Shown: piece after piece, positions 21,771 to 32,206 of the stretch
How positions within the stretch are numbered: position 1 is the first letter of the stretch
How the letters are laid out: each line of letters opens with the position of its first letter
From: Locusta migratoria
Lineage: Eukaryota > Arthropoda > Insecta > Orthoptera > Acrididae
Direction: 5' to 3'
Length of the DNA stretch: 64,000 nt
Assembly: GCA_026315105.1 (NCBI GenBank)
Contig: CM048744.1
Location: forward strand, 311,557,270 to 311,621,269
Notes under the pieces: generated by a model
What the model saw: the letters and a program-made list of their open reading frames with translations, nothing else
The model's database searches: none
Told to the model about the DNA's origin: nothing
Program-made: the position numbers and the translations under genes

Positions 21771-22379
21771 CGTTCTGTTGGAATATTCACAGAATTTTAA
21801 TTTCGAATGGTAATTTTTATGAAAAATTCACTTATTCTTGCTTATTCGTAATTTTCTATGTTTTATAAAATAATGGTGGTTTCAGTGAAAAAACGTAAGT
21901 TACATTTTTTTACAGTATTGTCTTCATTATTAGTTGACGAGGGTAGTCTTTGATTGTTCAGTTTGTGAAGAGTTACGACGCTGTTTTTGGAAAGTCATCT
22001 CCATAGCTTTTCAGGCATTTAACCTACTCAACCATCGCTTTATGTGACGATAAAACACGTGGAATTAGATATCCAAAAATGTTTTACAGAACTGAATTCC
22101 AAAACAAGGAATTATAAGGCCCGAACGCTACCACCTGTGGTTACACTTGCAGATGTTGGAACTGTTTTAATTATTAGTGCTTACGTGTACTTGGCAAAAC
22201 TTCAAAGTCGATTTTCTCGAGAATTTTTGAGAGTTGCGTCGAATGGCTTTCCTTGATTGTTATCTGTCCTGGAATTTATGTATCATAAATATCAAAAAAA
22301 TCTAAAATCCGATACCCATGTGGCTTCCTTGTAAGTTTGGTACATATGCTTGGAGATGACCAGTGACAATACTAATTAT

Positions 22380-22850
22380 CCGGTTTGGAACTGTGGTTTC
22401 GGGGTAAAGAAAATGTTCAAATGTTTGTATAGCTTATGGGACTTAACTACGGGGTCAACAGTCCCTAAACTTATGAACTAGCTATTACTACGGACGGCAC
22501 AAATATCCATGCCCGAGGGGGGATTCGAACCCCCGACCGTAGTGGCCGTGCGGACCGTGACTGGCGCACCGCAGACCGCTCGGCCACCGCGGCCGGCTCG
22601 GGGTAAAGCGCTTGACTGGAAATCGAAAGGTCGCAAGTTCGAACACAGTCGGACCTCGGATTTTTTTTTCAGTCTATGTCTTAACCCAGTCTTCACCTCT
22701 CAATGATTTGAGAAGTCGCCAGAAACGACACGTGGTTCGGATTCCACGTTAAGCTTAGGTCCCCTTTCCCCGGTTGGATAACTGGGACACGCAAGTCGCC
22801 GAAGTGGCGACCAATTGAAAAACTTGCACCAGGCCACTGAGCCACACGAA
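22380..22850 (+). mobile_element. SINE-3 copy, split by a SINE-1A insertion
   Basis: With the insertion 22,410-22,597 removed, the head reads GTTTCGGGGTAAAGCGCTTG..., then AAGGTCGCAAGTTCGAAC (B box). The body follows with CCACGTTAAGCTTAGGTCCC, as in the copies at 0.3 and 60.4 kb. A second inverted-looking part (GTGGCGACC..GAGCCACACG) ends it, followed by an (ATT)n run (22,855-22,880). Confidence 0.75.
22410..22597 (-). mobile_element. SINE-1A inserted in SINE-3, 11 bp target duplication
   Basis: Perfect duplication TCGGGGTAAAG at 22,399-22,409 and 22,598-22,608. Reads on minus from tail AAATGTTCAAATGTTTG to head GGCCACCGCGGCCGGC, with the T-arm CGAACCCCCGACC. The insertion breaks the A-box region of the older SINE-3. 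Confidence 0.95.
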
Positions 22851-22949
22851 AGTATTATTATTATTATTATTATTATTACTAATGATCCGAAAACAGTACC
22901 CTCGATTGAACTACAAATGTAATCAAGCTGTCTTCCGACTGTATCGTAT

Positions 22950-23330
22950 ACAGGCAGTTTGATAAATTGCGTCGTCCGGCTATGTTGCCTGTGGTGCAGT
23001 TTTAATGGCCGGCGGTGTACGACATTCCAGCGCTGGAGCGTTCCCCCGGCGCGGCGTGCTGCCCTGTCTGTTCCTCAAGGTTTGCACAAAGAGTGGGAGA
23101 TGTTTGTCGGCGGGCGGCCGGCGTGCCTGTGCCTGGCGGTGGCGGTGGGAAGCGGCGGCATCCTTGAACCCGGCGATAACGCGGTCACCGCCATGGCCGC
23201 CCTGTCGCCTAGCTCAACCTCCCCACTCACTCCGAGCCGGCAATACGATGCCCATTTTTGTGGCGGTCTGCCGGCAGCTATGCCCCTCCATCACTCCAAA
23301 GGAAGGAGGGGGAGTCGACAACGTGGTCAG
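22950..23330. other. GC/CpG-rich block, no gene recognised
   Basis: Highly GC-rich (GGCGGGCGGCCGGCG near 23,110). The two long overlapping plus-strand frames of 122-124 codons (22,959-23,373) are compositional and show no domain. It could be a decayed LTR or a CpG island of a distant host gene; nothing here decides. Confidence 0.35.
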
Positions 23331-23332
23331 TA

Positions 23333-23374
23333 GGGACAGAGCTTACGCTCGGAGTGTTTGGGTAAGGATGTGAA
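23333..23374 (-). mobile_element. SINE-2 terminal fragment
   Basis: AGCTTACGCTCGGAGTGTTTG followed by GGTAAGGATG matches the distal end of the SINE-2 copies at 12.8 and 38.5 kb. Confidence 0.55.
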
Positions 23375-23549
23375 GCCGCGGTGGAGTAGCCGAGCGGTCT
23401 AAAGCGTCTCGCTGCAGAGCGCGCGGTTGCTCGCAGTGGACGTTCGAGTCCTCCCTGGGGCACGGGTTAGTTTACCTAGGCTTAAGTAGTTTGTAAGCTA
23501 CGGACTGATGACCACGTAGTTTGGTCCGATAAATTTACAAACATTTGAT
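23375..23549 (+). mobile_element. SINE-1B copy
   Basis: Head GCCGCGGTGGAGTAGCCGAG, GCGTCTCGCTGCAGAGCGCG, B box GACGTTCGAGTCCTCCC, then TACGGACTGATGACCACGTA and TTTACAAACATTTGA. Confidence 0.92.
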
Positions 23550-23556
23550 TTTTATA

Positions 23557-23935
23557 CATGTGGCGTCTGATCCGAAAGAACGTCACTTCTGATCCTGCAG
23601 TTGTTATTATTTGATATTCACAGAATATATGACATCAACTGCGATTGGGAAAAGCTGAAAATGTCTACCCAGCCGGGATTCGAACCCGGGTCTCCTGCTT
23701 TCTCGGCAGTTGCGCTGACCCGTACACCACTTGGGACACAGTGATCACCGCACCTGCAAGGACTACCTAAGCAAGCCTAAGCTGTAGGCAGCTTCGCCCT
23801 GCCTACAGTACTCAAACTCGTAGTTATGAAACTAATTCCCGTAAGAGTAACGGCTTCAAACTTCCCAACCCCTCCCCACTAACGATAGGATCATTGCCAG
23901 TCACCGGCATATTATATATATATACATGTAGCGTC
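23557..23935 (-). mobile_element. SINE-5 copy
   Basis: The head on the minus strand (23,736 to 23,661) contains CCCGGGTTCGAATCCCGGC (B box and T arm) and GGTCAGCGCAACTGCCGAG. The 3' part (23,660 down to 23,557) carries CCCAATCGCAGTTG and CTGCAGGATCAGAAGTGACG, ending at ACGCCACATGTA. Upstream sequence AGGCAGGGCGAAGCTGCC forms a small hairpin. A second head of the family lies at 33,075-33,150. Confidence 0.7.
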
Positions 23936-24143
23936 TGTTCCCAAAGAACAGACGTCACTTCTGATCCTGCAGTTGTTGTTATTTAATATTCACAGAATAT
24001 ATGATAGCAACTGCGATTGGGCAGTTCTTTCGGAACAGACGCCACATGTATATATATAACATGCCGGTAACGGGCAATGATCCTATCGTTAGTGGGGAGG
24101 GGTGGGCAAGTTTGAAGCCCTTACTCTTACGGGAATTCGTTTA
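23830..24143. repeat. Inverted SINE-5 duplication (palindrome, ~120 bp arms)
   Basis: The left arm 23,830-23,951 and the right arm 24,025-24,143 are inverted copies (ACTAACGATAGGATCATTGC against GCAATGATCCTATCGTTAGT; TAGCGTCTGTTCCCAAAGAA against TTCTTTCGGAACAGACGCCA). The 73 bp loop repeats the 3' part of SINE-5 seen at 23,575-23,650 in direct orientation, so the locus combines direct and inverted repetition. Confidence 0.85.
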
Positions 24144-24149
24144 ATAACT

Positions 24150-24547
24150 AATGTGTCATCAATTCTATTAAGTATTGTTGTCATCTGCCATTATTAACTG
24201 CAACGACAAAACCAGTACTCTGATGCCTTAACTTAATACTGGTTGACGTCAACTTTGAGCTGTTAAGCTGATTGTCCGATTGCCTTCGCGATTGCGGGGT
24301 CAGCATTTTTCTGGTGATGTGTCTGTGACAGATATAAATCCTAAGACCGACAGGAAATAATACCAATGAGCTTTGTGATTTCGTGTCTTAAGAGATGGTT
24401 TCCATTATACATTTAATATAAGTGGGTGGTTACTCCGAGAAGGTCACTGTCGAACGTATACTCCATGTCTCATCTCAAGGTCGACTGAACGTTACACTCA
24501 TGTTCCTCCATTCATTGAATCCGAACTCGCGTCTTTAAAGGACGGCG
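24150..24547. other. Non-coding, nothing recognised
   Basis: No ORF over 61 codons and no repeat partner. Confidence 0.4.
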
Positions 24548-24558
24548 AGGTACCAGTT

Positions 24559-24745
24559 GCCGGCCGCGGTGACCAAGCGGTCTGCGGCGCGCCAGTCACG
24601 GTCTGCACGGCCACTACGGTCGGGGGTTCGAATCCCCCCTCGGGCATGGATATTTGTGCCTTCCTTAGTATTAGCTAGTTCGTAAGTTTAGGGACTGATG
24701 ACCCCGTAGTTAAGTCCCGTAAGCTCTACAAACATTTCAACATTT
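24559..24745 (+). mobile_element. SINE-1A copy with 11 bp target duplication
   Basis: Flanks AGGTACCAGTT (24,548-24,558) and AGGTACCAATT (24,746-24,756) differ by one base. Full head, GGGGGTTCGAATCCCCCC and tail ACAAACATTTCAACATTT. Confidence 0.94.
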
Positions 24746-24980
24746 AGGTACCAATTCCACAAGTCCGACGAATAAATCATAGCTTCCGTCGCTCTTTCCT
24801 CCCTCTCCTTGACATGAAAAGTATACCGCAGTCTGGAAAAGAGCGAAAAAATTCTTAAGTAACACTCCCAAGGTTTTTGAGAAATTCAAAACCATAACTA
24901 TCTCCTCTTCCCCCTATTTCCGTTATCCTCAGCTCCTGCTTCGACATCGTCGTGGTAAGTTTTCTCCATTCTAAGAAATA

Positions 24981-25154
24981 TGTAAATGTACGGGACTTAA
25001 CTACTGCGGTTATTAGTCCCTAGGTTTACAAACTACGTACACTAACTTGAGGACAACACGTACACCCATGTTTGCGGGAGGACTCGAACGTCCGACGGCG
25101 AGCAACCGCGCGCTCCGCGGGAAGCGCCTTAGAATGCTCGGTCATTCACCGTGG
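24981..25154 (-). mobile_element. SINE-1B copy with 10 bp target duplication
   Basis: Flanked by CTAAGAAATA at 24,971-24,980 and 25,155-25,164. Minus strand with GGGAGGACTCGAACGTCCG (B-box complement) and GCTCCGCGGGAAGCGCC. The tail is shortened to TATGTAAATG. Confidence 0.9.
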
Positions 25155-25453
25155 CTAAGAAATAGGTACAATTCCGTGGTAGTTTTCAGTTTGATCGTAG
25201 GTCGTGCAGTTCATTGCGAGTTGCCCAGAGAAGGTAGATACCCGGGGTACGAATCCCGAACCGACAGACATATTTCACTTACCAGGAATTGCAGTTAAAG
25301 ACGTTTCGAATGTCGTAACACTGTCGGCATTAAGTGTTTCTATATTGTGTCTTCATAAGAGGGTCTCAAATTTTTTGTCTTCGAAATACGAGGTTCATCC
25401 AAGAATGTAAGTTTCCCTTAAATGAAAGATAACATAGTTACATGAAAAACTTC

Positions 25454-26225
25454 ATGTATTTTGTGAATAATGAAATTCCAAGATCGTGGTATTTAGTTTT
25501 ATTTATAACAGACGACCGGTTTCGATGTACATAGACATCATCTTCTGGTCTCTAAGGAAAAAAAAAAAAAATAAAATAAAATAAAATAAAAAAATAAAGG
25601 AGCATGCCATATAACTGTATGCAAAGGTAATCATATGTCAATAGTTTTCTTCACATACATGCATTAAATAGTAACATTATTATATAAATGCATATTTTAG
25701 CCAGTTGGATTGTACTGGTGGCTTGTCACAAATTAAAATATGCCGTTTGGTTGTCAGATATAAAACTCGTATAGTCATATATACATAAAGGACCACTATA
25801 TTGTACAGTTGTGAGTGACAACAAGCTACTAACAGGCGCCGTTGTGATCACTACAACGTTACCTTAACATGCCGCTAGAGTGCGCTATTGTATGTGAAGT
25901 CCTTACAATTGTTACCATTTGTCGGTAATAAAATTTAAAATTGCGGGAGTATATACTGAGGTTTCGTCAATTTATTAAAAAAAAAAAAAAAAAAAAGAGC
26001 TATAACCAAGAAAAGGTTACGTCATTTAAAATTACGATAAGCTGAAGAATAAAAACAGCACCCAGCACATTTGTAAGATACAGCACGTATAAGATCTACC
26101 ACTGTGAAACCACAGTGACAAGCTGAGAAATTTTACTATCGACAAATGTACATCGAAACCGGTCGTCTGTTATAAATAAAGACGAAATACCGCGATGTTG
26201 GCATTTCATTATTTACAAAATACAT
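25454..26225. mobile_element. MITE-like element with ~80 bp terminal inverted repeats
   Basis: The left end ATGTATTTTGTGAATAATGA (25,454) pairs with the right end TCATTATTTACAAAATACAT (to 26,225). The arms run inward through GACGACCGGTTTCGATGTAC (25,511-25,530) and TACATCGAAACCGGTCGTC. The left arm continues with CATCATCTTCTGG. The interior is AT-rich with A runs at 25,558-25,600 and 25,978-25,997 and has no coding frame. Confidence 0.8.
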
Positions 26226-26394
26226 TTATAAGATCGCTCCCTGCCATGAGAAAAAGAAAAAAATAATCATGGGCAGCACGAACATCCGTACAACAATGTT
26301 TGAGCTATTTTTCGACATAGTCAAAGAAAAGAAAAAAGGATTGTGACACTTGTCATATCGTGGGATCAACTTTTGCATTCCTATGTGGTAGAAG

Positions 26395-26680
26395 TCTGCC
26401 GAGTCTGTATTGAAGCGGGGTACGACAATCGTCGTCAGCTGTTCGTCGTCGTCAGAACGCTGGTCGGAGGCGTGGGATGCTTACTGAAGGGAAGGCGTTG
26501 TGCTGCTCCATGACAATGCTCCTCTCCATAAGGCTCTTCTGCGCTCTGAAACTGCTTCTCGGTAGAACGGTTCGCAGCTGTTTGATCGTCCGGCATACAG
26601 TCCTGATCTTGCTTCCAGCGATTTCCATCTTGTTTTCCACTTTTAGCAAGCGTTTTATTTATGTATTTAATGGTAAAAAG
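26395..26680 (+). pseudogene. Mariner transposase fragment (catalytic region)
   Basis: Plus-strand frames read VLLHDNAPLHKALL from about 26,500, where the Asp codon at 26,512-26,514 is the second catalytic Asp of mariner, and then YSPDLASSDFHLVF from 26,595, with the third catalytic Asp at 26,604-26,606. The two Asp codons are 92 bp apart instead of about 105 bp, and a stop lies between them, so the frame is broken. No termini were found. The 111-codon minus ORF is a shadow. Confidence 0.75.
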
Positions 26681-26816
26681 TACTTCAGGAATGCGCCTCG
26701 TATTTAAAAATCGAATGTCAAATTTCTCACCCAGTTCATCATCTCGCACAGTACTTCGTGCAATTTTCACTTCATAAAGGTACAGCTACAACAACTAAAT
26801 GTCTGTAACGCATTGA

Positions 26817-27038
26817 TTAACTAGTGCAGTGTAAAAAAAATCTGCTACGTTTATATGATTTGTGCCAGACGATTACTGAAGCGAATTTAGGCAGACTCTC
26901 TCCCTGTGCGACGTCCTTTTTGAACGGTGTGTATCTGATGACCTTGTTGTCCACGCAAAAAAAGTTGGCACCAGTCCCGCGGTTCTCTGTTATTCTGCGA
27001 AGAACGTCGTGTGCTTCGGAGAAAGCATAAATAGCCAC
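26817..27038 (-). CDS. Unrecognised 73-codon ORF
   Basis: The minus-strand frame MAIYAFSEAHDVLRRITEN... has a balanced, protein-like composition (mixed charge, few repeats), unlike most chance ORFs in this AT-rich region. I do not recognise a family. It could be a fragment of a transposon protein or an exon of an unrelated gene. No splice context is convincing. Confidence 0.2.
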   Translation of the reverse strand: MAIYAFSEAHDVLRRITENRGTGANFFCVDNKVIRYTPFKKDVAQGESLPKFASVIVWHKSYKRSRFFLHCTS

Positions 27039-27039
27039 T

Positions 27040-27782
27040 ATATAATTAGGTATGAAAACAACGAGATTCCTCTTTTCTTCATTTCATTTATGTGTTCACT
27101 TACGCGACAGTAAGAAAAACATTATTTTATCTGCTTCCCACTACAGTCTACTCTTGGAAGTAGTTATTAACTGGTTTTGTTCTCCATTCCTATGTTGGCC
27201 GTCTGTTTTTACGTTTCTCTGATCACCTGCGTGGTTTCTATTTCCAGCGTTTCTTGTCCTCAACCTCCTTCCATTTTGCAACTCCTGTTATATTCATCTC
27301 CAGTTGCTTGAAAAAATAAAGAAAAACTGGGAAAAGTATTCATAATTACTTTTATTTCCGCTTAATTGTACCGTTGGATGTTTCCACATCAATCTCGCCT
27401 TACCTAATCTTATCCACGCAGGTGTTCGCTGAATTATACATTAAACTTGACCCGACAACATATACTAATGCTAATAAAATATGCGTGAAAGTGTACTCTA
27501 CCTTATTTCTCTGTGTGCTTTAATTTTTTATATTGTTATTTGACCAATGTTAGGCGTCATAACATCGCGTCTGCTTTCTCGTTTTGACAAAACAAATTTG
27601 TTTCATATTGAAAATCTTTGGAGTATCTGTGTAACATCAAAAGTCACAGAAATTCATTCCATTTTGTTTCCTCTATGGACCGTCAGTCTGCAGCAGTCGG
27701 TGATTTTGAAAGCGAAATAAGGCAGTACTTTTGGGGAAAATTTATCGGATTGAGTGACATAATTCACGCAGGTTCGTGAAAT
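27040..27782. other. AT-rich, nothing recognised
   Basis: No repeat partner or domain. Confidence 0.4.
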
Positions 27783-28495
27783 CATAATCATGATCATCAT
27801 CATTAGAGACTGCTTATGCCTCTCAACGTTCAGTCTGGAGCACACTGCCTCTAATAAAATTTCTTCATGATCCCCTATTCAATGTTAACATTGATGCCTC
27901 GTCTGACGTTCAGCCTTTTAATTGAAAATCATTCTTCGCCTAATCTAATTATTTTCTCCTTGGTCTATCTCGACTCCTCTTACCCTCCGCTGCCGAGTTC
28001 GCGAGTCTCTTAGGTATCCTTGCTTCTCCCAAGCATGTAACATGACCCCACATCTCAATCTGTTCGCTTTGCTTCATGTATGGTGTTAATTCCTAGTTTT
28101 TCTTTGATTTCCTCATTATGTACACCCTCTTGTCATTGTCCCCTGCAATCATTCTTGCCAATTTCATATCTGTAACTTCTGCCTTATGAATAAGGTAACC
28201 TGTATCCACGCAACTTTCACTCCCATACAACAAAGTTGGTCAAAAGATAGAGCGGTGTACTGCTACCTTAGTCTTGGTACTTACTTGCCGGCCGCGGTGG
28301 CCGAGGAGACTAAGGCGCTCCAGTCACGGTCTGCACGGCCACTACGATCTTCTCTGAGCACTCACTGCATTAGCTTTGCTACACCTCGATTCCAGTTGTT
28401 TCACTATGTTACCACCTTGTGAGAAAATACATCCCAGGTACTTGAAACTGACTACCTGTTCTAACCTTGTACCTCCTATTTGGCACTCAGTCGAT
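27783..28495 (-). mobile_element. LINE-C, 3' part, reverse orientation
   Basis: Matches 47,570-48,250 in inverse orientation over about 650 bp. Landmarks are GTCTGGAGCACACTGCCTC, AACATTGATGCCTCGTCTGA, CATGACCCCACATCTCAATC, GGTAACCTGTATCCACGCAA and GAACAGGTAG. The 3' terminus is the ATCATCATCATT microsatellite at about 27,786-27,805, typical of RTE-type tails. The coding part is fully decayed. It is interrupted by a SINE fragment at 28,287. Confidence 0.85.
28287..28345 (+). mobile_element. SINE-1A head fragment inside LINE-C
   Basis: Only the first 59 bp of SINE-1A (GCCGGCCGCGGTGGCCGAGG to GGCCACTAC) are present; B box, body and tail are missing. By comparison with 47,701-47,750, 20 bp of LINE-C (CTTCCTTGCAGAAGAGAGTA) are missing at the insertion point. 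Confidence 0.9.
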
Positions 28496-28499
28496 CAAT

Positions 28500-30510
28500 C
28501 GTGAATTTGTGTAAAGAAATTAGCAAGAGAAAATTTGACATTCTAACTACAGTATGTTTGTTTAACTGCATCATACACAAAGGAACTGTTTTTGTTCAGT
28601 AATAACTCGTCTCCACACTGAAGAGGCAACAACAACACTATTAAATCCAAGAAAATACAATTTTTGATACTACAGTGGCTGCACAATTTGTCTTTCCTTA
28701 ATGTGTGGATGATGTGGCCAATCGTAGAATTTACACCGTGAAAAAAAATTAACACAGCTGAACTAACAACACAAGGTAAGTGACAATGTGCGTATAACAC
28801 TTGTTGTTGCAGTAAATGTGACTTATTAAGAGTTCAGTAATGTTTACCGTAATACCTCTTATACTGCTTTTACAGCCTTTGGACAGCGACGCCAATGTTA
28901 TGTAACATCAACATGCGTTGTAGATGTTGAGATTTTTGCGTCTCAGTTGATGATAATGAGGTACAACGTTAGAATGTTGTCAGTGTCTTCCGTTTTCTCC
29001 CAGCTCAATCTCGAATACACGTGGTTTTCTCGAAGCCGGAAATGGATTTTTAAAGCAATGACAATCTGTAGTGGTATGGAAAGAAGGGGACTGATTTTTT
29101 TTATCACAAATACTATTGCAACGTAGTTGTAGTAGTATGTTCCATTGTCGTGGGGCTTTGTTTGAGTATTGGTCGCTTAATTTGGGTCTCGTTGGAACGC
29201 CCAGATCAGAGAGACATTAGGGACATATCCGAGTGAGCCTGACAAGCGCGAGTTATTGACGAGGGTATCGCATAATTCGTTAGGAGGTGTAAAGGTCTGT
29301 GGGCGACCTGCTGCCACTGCCGGCCGGTTGGAATACTTGGCGGCGTCTCACGCTTCGGGAAAATGTCACTCGCAGTTCACCTCTGGGCTTTTGGACACGC
29401 TTTCCTGCCTCTTGACAGCGACATGTACTGCGCTCTCGGGAGACGCTTTTGCATAACCAAGGATATTATCGGAGAGTAATTAGGGTTACAGCGAGGAGAA
29501 GCTTCAGGAACTATTGCTTCACTCACTGTCAGACTCCATTAAAACCGATATATAAAACGACAATGACTCTTAAGCTCGCATCGCGGTAAAAACTGAGTAC
29601 TCTTAAGTGCGTGCTCCTTTCATGACTGCTTGTAAATCGGCAGTGAAACCCACCGCGAGTGCGTCTATGACGTGAATGATCTATAGACAGTGCCGCGTAC
29701 TGAGTTCTAAATTTCCGAATGTGTTGCAGAATGCGCAAGCGTATTTATAAAATATTAATACAAATTTATGAAAGATATATTACATCTTACAGTAAGATGA
29801 ACAATTGAATCAACACTAATATAAGAATATTAAGTTAGGAAACTAAAATAAGTAATAGGAAAAACAACAATGACATGAGCAGTAAATTTACACAATTTAT
29901 ATTAACTGAATTAAGAAACATAAGCAGCGAACATGGTCCTTATATATTAATGTCTAAACCAGCCAGCCAAACGTTGCACTAGAGCGTCGCATTCTTTCAA
30001 CTACTAGTGTTCTCCAACACAAAAGAGACTAAATGTCTAAAAGCAGAAAGATATTTACGTTTTATAAGGAAAAAGCCTAAAGTATCCATAAATACGAACA
30101 TCAACATCTAAACGCGTTTTAATGAAAATTATTTCAGTAGTCAACGAATCAGAATTATCAGAAATTGCGTGCTTACGGAATATCGCACCAATTGTGCGAT
30201 TTGATTCAAGATTTCCTATCAGAGAGGACACAGTTCGTACTAATCATACGCAGAACTGTTAAGGACGCTGCGGCCTGAACTACTTGGACGCAGTGCCTCA
30301 CATCTCTCGGTGACTAGTGTAAGAGATGTATTTGAGTTGCGTTTAAAGTTTGGAGCCCTTCTCGGAATTTTGTGGATGTTGCACTTTAAAATTACTATCA
30401 CGTATACTACCAACATGCCAAATCTCAGACCTGAATATCTGCTTGTTAGACAAGAAAGTCGATCTATAAAACGGGCTTTAGAGAAAATTTTGAAGTCACG
30501 TCATTATACA
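28500..30510. other. 2 kb without recognised features
   Basis: Mostly AT-rich. 29,200-29,480 is GC-richer with short ORFs lacking domains, and 29,740-30,130 is very AT-rich. No repeat partner in the window. Confidence 0.4.
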
Positions 30511-30517
30511 GGGCGAC

Positions 30518-31088
30518 TCTAAATTCGCGCATTCGGGCTTCGCAGCGCGATTCCTCACATGCCAGCAATAAAGAAATGTCTTCCACAGAATTTCGTTCTA
30601 CGCATGTTTCCGGCAGTAAATGGACGTCAAAGATTGAGATGTGTGTGTGTCCCATACGTCATTGTGTTTCAGAATTACACTACTACACCAACAAACTTCT
30701 AGGGGATGTGGGAGGTGTCTTGAGGAACAAAATGAGCATGCAAACTCCATTCAACGACGCTACGGAGAGTCCAAGTTACAGGCACCAGCTCCTGCCGCTA
30801 GACATCCACTACAGCAACCTCGACGGTCTGTAGCGTCCTTGGATGACGTTTCCGGGGGTGGGTTTCTGTGCTCACTTTGTTCCCCAAGACACCTCTCACA
30901 TTCCCTAGAAGTTTGTCGGTGTAGTAGTGTAATTCTGAAACGCACTGACGTATGGGACACACACCCATCTCAATCTTAGACGTCCATTTACTGCCGTAAA
31001 TATGCGCAAGATGAAATTTTGTGAAAGACATTTTTTTATTGCTAGCATGTGAGGACTCGCGTTGTGAAGTCCGAGTGCGCGAATTTAG
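30518..31088. mobile_element. Fold-back element with ~240 bp inverted arms
   Basis: Left arm 30,518-30,755, right arm about 30,855-31,088, near 88% alike by eye. Landmarks: CTAAATTCGCGCATTCGG against CCGAGTGCGCGAATTTAG, GGCAGTAAATGGACGTC against GACGTCCATTTACTGCCG, and CAGAATTACACTACTACACC against GTGTAGTAGTGTAATTCTG. The ~100 bp centre is unpaired. The ORFs of 66-112 codons on both strands are mirror readings of the arms. Confidence 0.88.
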
Positions 31089-31109
31089 CATTTTACTGGT
31101 AAAGGATGC

Positions 31110-32105
31110 AGTTTGTAATTTTGAGCGCGTCACATTATAACTTTTCTTAAAGCTGAAGTATGTAAATAAATGTAATGTATCGTACAGATCTTATAAGCAA
31201 AATGCGTCCATTCTTGTTGACTGACTTTTTTTATCTTTTGATGTCGCTTCTCTCCATCACAGTACACTTTACTCATTCCGTACTTATATCGTACATATCT
31301 ACGCCTTGTTTCTCATTCCGTGTTATGTGGAATAGTTGTTCATCACGTTGTTTCTGGTTAATTCTAAAATGGTCAAGTGTGATGACCAAACCGGCTGTGA
31401 ATTTATTAGCAGTGGCGGTGGCACTTCCTTAAATGAACATGCAGTTGCGGAATCGACGCCCTCCGAACATGGAGAAGCTAATAATGGCTCAAGTTTCGTC
31501 ACTCCCTCGCTCGTTTGTCATGTAGGCTTATCACAGGTTTATAAGCGTCCCTGTCCCGCATCTACCGCTACGCAAGCGTTGCAGTCTATACTGCAAGTAA
31601 CGATAGGAAGAACATGAATATAATTAGCCGTTACATTTGAATTTATAAATACTACCATTACAATCGATCCATTGGTGCTGTTATTTTATTATTATTTTTT
31701 TTCTGATGCGTCTGTTCGCGTTTTTCTGGTGTAAACGTGGGTGGTATGGGAAAGTAAATCGTTCGTGGGCGATCTGGCTGGTCATCGAGGTAGATATGCA
31801 CAATATTTCGACGACGTACAGAGTTTATATCATTAGCTGCAATGTTGTCACAGAAATATAGCATATGCAACATGACTCTTCAATTAAGTGTTAGGGCCTC
31901 TTCGCACTCGCAAATTTTACCAATTCGTCTCCATGACCATAGTGTACACATGAGGCATGAATCTAGAGTTGAGTAGTGGGAGGAGAATTGAGAGAGTCAG
32001 AGTTGTTGCTTACTTTCTACTTATCCTCCCTCTCCCCTGCACCTCAGATGTAATTTGCTCTCTCTTCCATTTCCAACGTACCTCAGATGACAATGCTTTA
32101 ACAAT
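31110..32105. other. Non-coding, nothing recognised
   Basis: ORFs of 71-93 codons without domains. Confidence 0.4.
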
Positions 32106-32110
32106 AATAA

Positions 32111-32152
32111 CAAATGTTCAAATGTTTGTTGAACTTATGGGACTTAACTACA
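32111..32152 (-). mobile_element. SINE-1 tail fragment
   Basis: AAATGTTCAAATGTTTGTTG followed by ATGGGACTTAACTAC. This is the last ~40 bp only, a strongly 5'-truncated insertion. Confidence 0.8.
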
Positions 32153-32206
32153 ATAATAACGTATATATATTTAAATATATAATACCTTGCTAAAATAAAT
32201 GCTCAG

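Larger units (their letters stand above)
21228..22346. mobile_element. Fold-back element with ~220 bp inverted arms and a tRNA-like segment
   Basis: Left arm 21,228-21,447 and right arm 22,118-22,346 are inverted copies. Landmarks: GACCACATAGGTATCG against CGATACCCATGTGGC, AAAGCCATTCGACGCAAG against GTTGCGTCGAATGGCTTT, and AATTCTCGAGAAGATCG against CGATTTTCTCGAGAATT. The arms end at GTGTAACTCAGGTGGTAGC and GCTACCACCTGTGGTTACAC. The loop carries repeat R1 (21,513-21,770). No transposase frame is visible. Confidence 0.8.

Noticed and set aside
23661..23736. Functional tRNA gene
   Set aside because: A and B boxes are good, but the acceptor stem pairs poorly and the anticodon loop lacks U33. SINE-like sequence continues on both sides.
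23557..24143. CRISPR-like array of short repeats
   Set aside because: The repeats are inverted and SINE-derived, and the genome is clearly eukaryotic.
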